Assembly: GCA_030549495.1 (NCBI GenBank)
Contig: JAUIRK010000993.1
Span: 1,223,501-1,287,500, forward strand
Direction of reading: 5' to 3'
Source of the DNA: Nectonema munidae
Lineage: Eukaryota; Nematomorpha; Nectonematoida; Nectonematidae
Length of the DNA: 64,000 bases
Shown: positions 55,092 to 64,000 of the stretch, piece after piece
How the letters are laid out: every line of letters starts with the position of its first letter
How positions within the stretch are numbered: position 1 is the first letter of the stretch
Position numbers and translations under genes: made by a program
Notes under the pieces: generated by a model
The model's database searches: none
What the model was told of the DNA's origin: nothing
The model's input: the letters and a program-made list of their open reading frames with translations, nothing else

Positions 55092-55129
<38 letters not shown>

Positions 55130-55171
55130 CTCACACACACACACACACACACACACACAACTCATATGGAC

Positions 55172-55205
<34 letters not shown>

Positions 55206-55216
55206 CTCATATGGAC

Positions 55217-55247
<31 letters not shown>

Positions 55248-55259
55248 ACTCATATGGAC

Positions 55260-55290
<31 letters not shown>

Positions 55291-55302
55291 ACTCATATGG
55301 AC

Positions 55303-55333
<31 letters not shown>

Positions 55334-55345
55334 ACTCATATGGAC

Positions 55346-55376
<31 letters not shown>

Positions 55377-55388
55377 ACTCATATGGAC

Positions 55389-55419
<31 letters not shown>

Positions 55420-55420
55420 A

Positions 55421-55453
<33 letters not shown>

Positions 55454-55464
55454 CTCATATGGAC

Positions 55465-55495
<31 letters not shown>

Positions 55496-55770
55496 ACTCA
55501 TATGGACGGACACACACACACACACACACACACAACTCATATGGACGGACACACACACACACACACACACACAACTCATATGGACGGACACACACACACA
55601 CACACACACACAACTCATATGGACGGACACACACACACACACACACACACAACTCATATGGACGGACACACACACACACACACACACACAACTCATATGG
55701 ACGGACACACACACACACACACACACACAACTCATATGGACGGACACACACACACACACACACACACACA
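53526..55770. repeat. CA-rich minisatellite, variable units
   Basis: This is a tandem array built of ACTCATATGGACGG followed by (AC)n. The period is mostly 35-43 bp because the AC run varies, with a few degenerate units. Some units lack the CATATGG core. It is open in three frames on the plus strand and several on the minus strand only because the repeat lacks stops. It is not a gene. Confidence 0.95.
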
Positions 55771-56790
55771 CTCATATGGACACACACACACAACTCATAT
55801 GGACACACACACACAACTCATATGGACACACACACACAACTCATATGGACACACACACACAACTCATATGGACACACACACACAACTCATATGGACACAC
55901 ACACACAACTCATATGGACACACACACACAACTCATATGGACACACACACACAACTCATATGGACACACACACACAACTCATATGGACACACACACACAA
56001 CTCATATGGACACACACACACAACTCATATGGACACACACACACAACTCATATGGACACACACACACAACTCATATGGACACACACACACAACTCATATG
56101 GACACACACACACAACTCATATGGACACACACACACAACTCATATGGACACACACACACAACTCATATGGACACACACACACAACTCATATGGACACACA
56201 CACACAACTCATATGGACACACACACACAACTCATATGGACACACACACACAACTCATATGGACACACACACACAACTCATATGGACACACACACACAAC
56301 TCATATGGACACACACACACAACTCATATGGACACACACACACAACTCATATGGACACACACACACAACTCATATGGACACACACACACAACTCATATGG
56401 ACACACACACACAACTCATATGGACACACACACACAACTCATATGGACACACACACACAACTCATATGGACACACACACACAACTCATATGGACACACAC
56501 ACACAACTCATATGGACACACACACACAACTCATATGGACACACACACACAACTCATATGGACACACACACACAACTCATATGGACACACACACACAACT
56601 CATATGGACACACACACACAACTCATATGGACACACACACACAACTCATATGGACACACACACACAACTCATATGGACACACACACACAACTCATATGGA
56701 CACACACACACAACTCATATGGACACACACACACAACTCATATGGACACACACACACAACTCATATGGACACACACACACAACTCATATA
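55771..56790. repeat. 23-bp minisatellite, 44 exact periods
   Basis: The unit is CTCATATGGACACACACACACAA-like. TATGG recurs exactly every 23 bp from 55775 to 56764, and a last degenerate unit (CATATAGAC) follows at 56787. It lacks the GGACGG core of the neighbouring array, so it is a distinct, more homogeneous block that probably expanded later. Confidence 0.97.
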
Positions 56791-57800
56791 GACGCACAAC
56801 TCGTAAAATCACATTCAGACCCACACACAATAAACTTAACATAATTCAGCACCCCTTAAATTTAGTCAAAGCCGCTCTCACACAATAACCTACCTCTACA
56901 TCTCATTGTTGAGCTAAAGATCAGTATGAAAATTTAAAGCTTTACCATTTATTGAACTCTTGATCAGAAGCGAGAGTTAAAATTCACTGGTTGAGATCTT
57001 TCCGTAATAGTTCTACATGAAAAAAACTGACAAACAGGTTGCCTGAATACCGTTATTAGTATCATGACAATCTAAAATTCCAATAATCATTAGTGCACAC
57101 TTCTTCATACGGAGAAGTTAACATTGCACCGAGTGTATAGAAACTTTCGCATGACATAATGATTCAGCAAGCATTTCCAAGGTCAAGTCAGTAAAATATT
57201 CGATGATCGTATATGCTGTATTTTATTTACAATTATATAGAATGCTGCTGTACAGAAGAAATTTGAATTTTCCACATGATGGATAAAGAAAACAATAGTA
57301 TATGACGTTCATTCATCATAGTTATTTTCAAAATATAAAGCACATAATATATGGAATAAAAGTTATATGAATATGCTTTGCGTTGCGTTAACGCAACGCC
57401 AAATGTTTTACTGATTTTTTTCTAACTTATCAATCCTTTCATGATCTTCATGATCCACACTTGTAATTTCATCTCTTCTGTCAAACCATGCCGACTGAAT
57501 CAGTCGCTATTGCTTTATAGTAGACATTTTGGACAGGTTGAATCAACTGCAATTCTAAATTTATTTTCATTCTGATATAGATCCCTTTCAATTAGACATC
57601 AATTAAATAATTTAAAGATTAATGATTAAAATTCACGGTTCCATCTTTGAAGAGTACTTCTGTTTTGCATAAATTTAAAAAAAGTATCTAAGTCAGCTTC
57701 AGTTTTAGTTTTTTGTCATGTTGCGAAAACGCAACGTTAGACCGAAATAATTAAGAAAATCTATGTTGCGTTTTCGCAACGTAAGACATTATCGAGTTAA

Positions 57801-57960
57801 ATAAGATTGCATGTTTTCTTGATCTAATTCGGTACTTGAGTTTGTTGATGTTATGGTAATGTCATCAGCGTATGTGATTAGGTTTATTCGTTTGTTGTTT
57901 GAATCAAATAAATCTAACATCTAATTCACAGCAGCAACAAATTTGGCTGTTGGATAAATA
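57801..57960 (-). pseudogene. non-LTR reverse transcriptase active-site fragment
   Basis: The minus-strand frame includes LITYADDITITSTNSS, the reverse-transcriptase catalytic YADD box, preceded by IYPTAKFVAAVN and a stop. It lines up directly upstream of the LINE segment that starts at 51254. Both were one element before the 6.5-kb insertion. Confidence 0.75.
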
Positions 57961-59548
57961 ACATCTTTTCTGATTAATTTCAGGAATTAGTACATTCAAA
58001 TAAAAATTTCTTAACGACGAAATGCCGGCAGGAAAGTATCACAGATTTGATTAGGGCTTCCGTAAAAATTCTGAGATTAATTTGCCCGCTAGATGGATAA
58101 GGTACGCTCCGCATCTTTCCAAACACCAAAGAAAAGAACAAAAATCTGCTTTAAAAATCTTTAACACTTTAAGGGTGCTCCTTACATCTCTTCTTCATTT
58201 TCGCATTTTGTTGTCTTTATCATAGCTACTCTTTTAGTATCTTTATATTATTTCTTTCTCGTGGAAAGCAATATTGACATTTTTTATCTAAGAGTAACCT
58301 AATTGTGACTTGTTTGACACTTTATTCGGTATTTTCAAAAAAATATTTGTTTTACACAGAACAAAAATATTAGCAAAATTTTATTATCTTTTAAACAAAG
58401 TTGTGCATAAATTGTGGGCCGCATGATGTCATTGAGCTTCTCCAATGCTACCTGTGGTGTTAAGTATCCTGTATTTACGATAATACAAAGCAAAGAAGGA
58501 TCGTCATGTACTGCCCATGAACTCAATTATCTAAACTGGAATATTTTATTCTCTGCAATTTTTTGATGTTTCTTCATTATTGATCAGTTTATTTTAAAAA
58601 ATTTGTCTAAAAACCACTCTATCATCATCCAAATTATTTTATAATAAAAGTGATTGTTGTAAAGTATGAGAAGAAGTTAAATTAGGTTCAAAAAAAAAAA
58701 CATCAAAGAACGAACCAACTCAGAGAAACATAAAGGGCGGGAAAGGGGAATGGCAAACCACCACCAAGCCTTTTTTGCAGTTAGACATAAAGAGTTGCCA
58801 CAGTCATCATCATCGTCTCATTTATATGCACGGATCTATATCAAAAATGTAAATAAAAGTATTTACTAAAATTGTGTGAGGTAAATTCCTCTACATGAAA
58901 AATTGAAAATGTTCATATTATGTATGAGTTTTATTATTTTAGGTTATGGAAATTCCATTTTAAAGAGGTATACGTTTGTAATGTTACTTATATTTTCTAC
59001 AAGTCGAAAATGATATTTATTTCTATACTGGTTTTTTTGATACTATCCATAATTTAATTGGAAAAACTTTATCCACGTCATAAATAAATTGTTATTACTC
59101 AAGATATTTTACTAAATTCAACCATTAAGACACGTGACCAGTTATTTGGCCAAACATTTCACCGAAAATTAACATACAATTTGAGAATTTTTGTAGACGT
59201 TTCTTTACTAAGCTTTCAAGTTTTTGCTATATACAAGTCTGCAGCGTAATTTTGTTTTCTTTTTCTATTCTTAACTTCCATACATACATTATGTGATGAA
59301 TATACTCGAAGCTTCCTTGCCAAATGTGTTATGATATGACATGACTGATTACAAATCTGAACCGTAATTTTTGTTTTCTTTATTATTCAGAACTCCTATA
59401 CACAAACTATGTGATGTCGGATAATTTCATCTACTAAAAGTTATATGATAAATGTGTTATGATATCACTATATTTTTATATATTCATTTATTTTGACATG
59501 TTCGCTGTTAGTGTTTTATCAGAACAATATTATTTTATATTTATATAA
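57961..59548. other. intergenic DNA, no confident gene
   Basis: This is AT-rich sequence. A minus-strand frame at 58335-58526 (WAVHDDPSLLCIIVNTGYLT and following) is open, but I recognise no family and it lacks clear splice sites. Nothing else stands out. Confidence 0.35.
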
Positions 59549-59696
59549 GGGGCGTGAGTAGGGTGGTTAGATGCTGGATTCGATAACTCAAGGTCTTGGG
59601 TTCGATTCCACATCAAGCCTGCTTTCCTCATAGTTCGATACAAGCGGTGCAATTGTGCCTTCTCGATGAAAACACCCCGGGGTACCTTTACCTTAT
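59549..59696 (+). mobile_element. tRNA-derived SINE
   Basis: It starts GGGGCGTGAGTAGGGTGG, with box A (GGTGGTTAGATGCTGG) and box B (GGGTTCGATTCCA), then CATCAAGCCTGC...ACAAGCGG...GTACCTTTACCTTA. It is the plus-strand twin of the copy at 30529-30668. It is not a working tRNA gene, because the 3' acceptor is replaced by the SINE body. Confidence 0.8.
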
Positions 59697-59847
59697 AGAT
59701 TGCCAAGTCAGGAAAAATGCAAAATTGTATTTACATTTTAGGTGAAATACCTGTCCTTGAAATGTCGCTTTCGCGGAATGTCCGTTCGGCAAAATTTTTG
59801 TTCAGCTTTCATATTAATTAAAGTACAAATTCTTATTAGTGGAGGTT

Positions 59848-59853
59848 TTTATT
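59848..59853 (-). promoter_or_regulatory. possible SNX polyadenylation signal AATAAA
   Basis: On the minus strand AATAAA occurs about 150 nt after the sorting nexin stop codon. It is a plausible 3' end for that gene. AT-rich context makes chance occurrence likely. Confidence 0.35.
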
Positions 59854-60003
59854 TGTAATAAAAAGTGTTAAAAAATGACTTACCAACAAGAAAATTTTTA
59901 TAATAAATATAAGTTACGTATGATATACATGCATAAACATAACTTCTCAAAAACAAAAATGTGCATGAAAACTTCCACAAATGAAAGGAGGGATAAAAAG
60001 ATT

Positions 60004-62809
60004 TCAAAAATCTTCCTGACAAATTTGCTGCTTCGCTTGGCTGTAGATGTCTACGAGTGTAGCGTTGATTTTGGCGCTGCTTACAGCGTATGCTTTGATG
60101 CTTCTTAGGAGATTTTCAGCGCGCTCTTTATGAAAACGTTTGAACTCGGTCTTAGCGCTTTCTGAGAAATCCTTCAGGGACTTACTGGCCACTTGTTTCA
60201 TTTGCTTGGCAAAGTCTCGCTTATTCTGCTTGGCTTTGTCATAAACTTTGGTACTATTTTCAAAGTCAACCAGGAGTAAGTGTCTTCGATTGATCGTTTC
60301 TTTATGTGAAATGAGGTACTTTGTGTAAAATTTGAGCTCAAAACTTAGAGTTCTTTTGTGCGTCTCTCCCAGCCTCTTTTCTTGTTCTTTCAACGCATCC
60401 AAGACTCCAGAAAATTTTCGAATGGTACTATTAAATAAAATAAATAAATTTACAATAAAGACCAACGAATAACCAAAGGCTGAAAGCAAGGAAATTGATG
60501 CCAGTTTTATCAATTGATGAATGCAGTTATATCAAATATCGAATTAACTTAAGGTTTTAACATGTATAAAGAAATATTTTTTTGTGGAAACTAATATTAA
60601 CAAATACAGTTGTATAATAAATAAACATTTTCAGGGTATATAAATAATATATTCCAAATTAGGGGCCCTTGGTGTGGTTAGATCTCTGGCATTTCATTCC
60701 AAGGGTCTTGGGTTCAATTCCCGATCTACCCGAAGTATAATTTCTTGTTTAATCTGATACCACCCGGTTGACATCAGGAAGGTCATCGGGTCAAGACACC
60801 ACGGCCAAATAAAAAGTCCCACAAATTTGTGTGATTCGGGAACAAAAAGGACATTAAACGAAGTAGGAGACGAAAAAGATTTGTCCATTCTTTTCCTGGT
60901 GAAATATCAGCAATAAAAATCGTGATAGGGAAAATTGGAAATCTCACGAAAACTTCATAACTTTATGTGCAAAAATAGGCATAGACGACTTTGAATTCTA
61001 AACTTTGAAAATGAGAACATTTTTAACTCGTTTATATCCTCTTGAACAAGCTTTTTTAACCCAGGGCTCATTATGGGCCCTGAGAAAAATGATTTAGGCT
61101 CTATTTCAAAAGTTAAAAGTTTTTGAATTGAAGGAAAACAACAACAAATATGCTTGTATTTGAATACATTTTAACATCGATTACAAAAAAGTAAAGTATT
61201 GTGCTTGTTCTATTTTTGTATATTGTATGCTTTTCCCCTTAAATATTAAATCGCTTTCAATTTAATTTTGGGCCCGTATATAAAAAAGGTTTAAAGAAGC
61301 CTGCTCTTGAAGATAGCATTCAGATGAGTGGATTAAGGTAGTACAAAATAATGAAACATCTTTTCAACTAGAGCTTAAATAAAATTAAATGTTGACTCGC
61401 ATAGTTTCCTACTTGCAATAATGTACTCTTTTTTAAAGATGTAGAATCAATTTATCGATTAGTTTTCAGTGTATTTTTGTATTAAAATGTAATTGACAAT
61501 TTGTTGCACCTTAGCATTTTAAAAACTGTACAAAATATGTTAGCTTTCACTAAAATTTGAGTTTATGCATATAATAAAATTTATTTAAACAAACAAATCA
61601 ATAGCACTTGCATTAAACCTATATAGTACAAGTAATAGAAAAAATGTACAAAATGTTTCATTTTAGTTTCAAATGTTTATATGTCAGAAATATTTAATTC
61701 AAATGTTTTTATGCGAATCATAAGTTGGGGTGTAGGTAGGGTTGGTTGTATACTTGATTTCGACTTGGGTTGGATCTAGCATAGAGACTTTTTTGTTCTT
61801 AGTCTTGTTGATGAGAACACTCCAAGGTACCTTTACCTTTATATGGAGTATTTGCAACAAGATAACAATGAATGTCAAAATTTTTAATGGTATTACAGTT
61901 AGAAAAAAGACATTTCTGAATTATTACTTGTTAAAATTTTCATGCATTTGACTTCCCTGACAGAAGAGGAGAGACAGAGCGGCAGAAAAATGGCCCAAAA
62001 CAGAAGCTAACTGCTCTCTTGCTTCGATCTTCGCCATAAAGCACTAAACAAGAGAAAGAAAGATATACAGCGGGTTCACTCTTTTGACAAGCACTCATCC
62101 CTCCCACATAAGGAAATGGAATTGTGTATGTGTATACGGGGTCGGCATTAAGGGTTCTTAGGCCCCCGGCAAAACACTGATAAGGGGCTTGAATATCAAC
62201 TTTTATGAGCTAGAATAAAAGCAATTCCAAAGATCAACTCCTCTCCCCTCATCGATTTGTAACGATTTAATAATCAAAAATTTAATAGCAAAAGAAGTAT
62301 TTGTTTTGAAATAAATAGGGGGAGCAGAAAACGCAACTTACTTTAAGAGCACTTTCAAGAAGCAGTTTGTAGTCGTAATTCCATTGCTTTTGACGAACAA
62401 AGAATTCATCGTAGTCAGTAGTGGTCGTACTTTTTCGCTTTTCCGATACTACAGAAGTGAATTTATCGAGAAAGCCCTTCTTAAACTTGCCGTGAGGAGG
62501 AGCTTGTTTCTCCACCAAAAATCTCTCAAGACAAATGTCTCGAGAAAAGACAGGGTGAGTGAGCAAGGAGAGAAAATAGCGCTCTGCGATCATGATATCA
62601 AACTTAGTGCAGGCTGAGGAAGGTACTGCTGGGGCAGATTGAGGGCCGGTTGGCGGTGAAGTTGGGGAGTCTAGCACGCCTTTCTCAGGCTTGCAAAAGA
62701 GAGGAGGCAGAATTGAGCCGTGAGCTTGATTTTGCGTTAACAAACAATGCTCCAGCCATTCAATGTCTTCGTATGAGCGAAAAACTTCAAAGCATTTATT
62801 CGTAGACTT
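60004..62809 (-). CDS. Snx6: sorting nexin of SNX5/SNX6 type (PX-BAR), 3' three exons
   Basis: SNX5/6 pair with SNX1/2 in the ESCPE-1 complex, coating endosomal tubules and sorting cargo to the Golgi or plasma membrane. Exons 62809-62342 (PX), 62043-61928 and 60427-60004 (BAR) join with phases 0 and 2, giving 335 residues plus stop. PX: FEVFRSYEDIEWLEHCLL, then ILPPLFCKPE and a HPVFSRD...FL segment, matching SNX6 'FSVTRQHEDFVWLHDTL', 'IIPPAPTKPD' and 'HPVLSKDR..FL'. BAR: LLLVDFENSTKVYDKAK and DFSESAKTEFKRFHKER, matching 'ALIDYENSNKALDKAR' and 'LSESAKEELINFKRKR'. About 70 N-terminal residues are missing and must lie upstream of 62809. It converges with HUWE1. Confidence 0.9.
60662..60870 (+). 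mobile_element. tRNA-derived SINE with LINE-like tail
   Basis: It starts GGGGCCCTTGGTGTGG, with box A (GGTGTGGTTAGATCTC) and box B (GGGTTCAATTCCC). It then carries GTTGACATCAGGAAGGTCAT, a conserved tail motif shared with the repeat at 27687-27889. It lies in the last intron of the sorting nexin gene. Confidence 0.7.
61725..61840 (+). mobile_element. degraded tRNA-derived SINE
   Basis: It preserves the order of the 59549 family: GGGTGTAGGTAGGG near box A, a weak box B (GGGTTGGATCTAG), then TGATGAGAACACTCC and GGTACCTTTACCTTTA. It is shorter and more diverged than the other copies. Confidence 0.55.
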
Positions 62810-64000
62810 CTGAAAATGATGAAAAAGCAAGATGAATGTCTGTCTGCATATTCTACTGGCGTACCGAAACGGCAAAACGAAGCAACTCGACAGAGCATTT
62901 CTACTTCTTCTAGACCTCAAATACGCACAGTATCTCTCAAAAGTGGAAAAATTTCTCTCTGTAAAGACAGCTTCTATTTAAAGAAATAAATTTAAATTCA
63001 GTATGAATTTCATAAATTTTAAAATTTATTAAAAAAGTTGTAGAAGGCGCAAGTGTTGCTCAGATTTTTTAGAAAAAGGTTCTTTTTTAACTTATATACA
63101 AAAAAATAATACATTGCCAATATTAATCAATCACTTTTTTGAATAAAATGAATGCCAAAAGATACAAAATTTTACGTTTTGTGTAAAAATTAGAGAAAAA
63201 AATTTTAAACTGCCAAAAATTTTATAATTATTGTGAGCAGTTAAAAGAAATAGCATCATATTTCCTTTATTTCCAATTGCTACGGTTTTCCTACCAAAGT
63301 CCATCATTTCAAGAGGATTTCGTCTTTTTCTCCTTCATATCTCGATTTATCGCTATATGTACCAACCTCTAGAGGTCTAGAGGAATTAGTAACAGCAGCA
63401 TTCCTTTTCTTTAAGTCAAAATTAGGTTTTTCCTAATTCTGATCTTACTTCAAACAATTATTTTTACAACGTGGCTTGTTTATTAGGAGCAAGAAAGAAT
63501 GCCTTATTACAAAAAGCGATCATCCATTAACATTACATTAACTCATTTGATCGAAAAAACAGAAGGAAAAATAAGTATGCCATTATTAGTTTTATTTTGT
63601 CCTTTCGCAATTCTATTTTGTCTTTTTGCAATTCTATATTTTGTGTTTTTTCAATCCTATTTAGTCTTTTTGCAATTCTGTTTTTTCAACTTTTTAAATT
63701 TTAGTTCTTCATTTGTTATATTTACGTAGATATAATATATATTGTTATAAATTTAGGGTTTGAGGAAATTAAATAAGACTTATTTGCGAAAAAATTAAAA
63801 ATTGAAATGATCTAGTTTCTGATTTTCTACCTAAATTCATCGTGTAAATAGTGAAAATATCAAAAAATTAAAAATAGTGCATGTCAAAGTAATATAAGTA
63901 TAACAAATGAAAGACTAAAATTAAAAAAAAGCGAATGAAACAAATTTGCAAAGAGAGAAAATCGAACTAAAAATGATATAAGATCGTTTACTATTTTTAT
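62810..64000. other. upstream of the sorting nexin PX exon, first exon not found
   Basis: The missing N-terminal exon of the sorting nexin should be on this side. A minus-strand stretch at about 62820-62990 is open and starts after an AG, and another open stretch lies at about 63310-63425. Neither shows the expected start of a PX domain. The rest is AT-rich without recognisable features. Confidence 0.3.

Larger units (their letters stand above)
51259..57796. mobile_element. TTAA-flanked piggyBac insertion with internal minisatellite
   Basis: It is bounded by TTAA at 51255-51258 and 57797-57800, and it splits one LINE reading region into two colinear parts. Inside are a piggyBac transposase (51545-53189), a CA-rich minisatellite (53530-56790) and repeated palindromes of the CGTTGCG...CGCAACG type (51391-51408, 57381-57398, 57720-57735, 57764-57781). 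Piggybac ends often carry such internal palindromes, which bind the cysteine-rich domain. Clean CCC/GGG termini are not seen next to the TTAAs, so the exact ends are inferred. Confidence 0.6.

Noticed and set aside
53526..56888. A continuous reading frame of over 1,100 codons (His/Thr-rich)
   Set aside because: It is produced by a stop-free CA minisatellite, and all three plus frames are open. It has no start context or unique sequence, and it begins and ends with the repeat.
58335..58526. Minus-strand frame near 58.4 kb
   Set aside because: It is open for about 60 codons, but no family was recognised and no credible splice sites or partner exons were found. It is left as unknown.
59549..59625. 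Functional tRNA gene
   Set aside because: Box A and B are present, but the acceptor stem does not close and the sequence continues into a repeated SINE body found elsewhere in the window.
63310..63425. Minus-strand open stretch as the sorting nexin first exon
   Set aside because: It does not resemble a PX N-terminus, and the donor following it is weak and out of phase with the PX exon.

Overview
This is metazoan genomic DNA. It is AT-rich and has spliced genes, non-LTR retrotransposons, piggyBac, hAT and Tigger-type DNA transposons, and tRNA-derived SINEs. Nothing bacterial is present: no operons, no ribosome-binding sites and no long continuous genes apart from transposon ORFs. A rhabdovirus-like insert and the repeat mix suggest an invertebrate, perhaps an arthropod such as a crustacean. 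The species cannot be named from the sequence.

Host gene 1 (plus strand, 2382-49407) is the C-terminal half of HUWE1, the giant HECT E3 ubiquitin ligase. I could join 36 exons with matching splice phase at every junction (6,846 nt, 2,281 residues plus stop). They run from helical-repeat exons through an acidic domain and ubiquitin-binding UBM motifs to a complete HECT domain ending in ...GYGLA-stop. The 5' half must lie to the left of the window. Introns are sharply bimodal: 13 are 51-68 nt and 22 are 348-5,430 nt. The long ones are filled with mobile-element debris.

Host gene 2 (minus strand, 60004-62809) is a sorting nexin of the SNX5/SNX6 type. Three phase-consistent exons encode most of the PX domain and the whole BAR domain; the first exon was not found. 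The two genes converge, with about 10.6 kb of repeats between them.

The most notable content is in the HUWE1 intron 39913-44677. It holds broken minus-strand copies of a rhabdovirus-like L (RNA polymerase) gene, an endogenous viral element. There is one longer frameshifted copy (about 40705-42584) and a second internally deleted copy (about 42853-43226 and 43566-43785). Both copies stop at the same viral position. The longer one abuts a truncated hAT transposase.

The next long intron carries an uninterrupted (GAA)95 tract. The spacer between the two host genes contains a non-LTR retrotransposon split by a TTAA-flanked insertion of about 6.5 kb. That insertion carries a near-full-length piggyBac transposase, with one catalytic Asp replaced by Asn, and a 3.3-kb CA-rich minisatellite that includes 44 exact 23-bp units.
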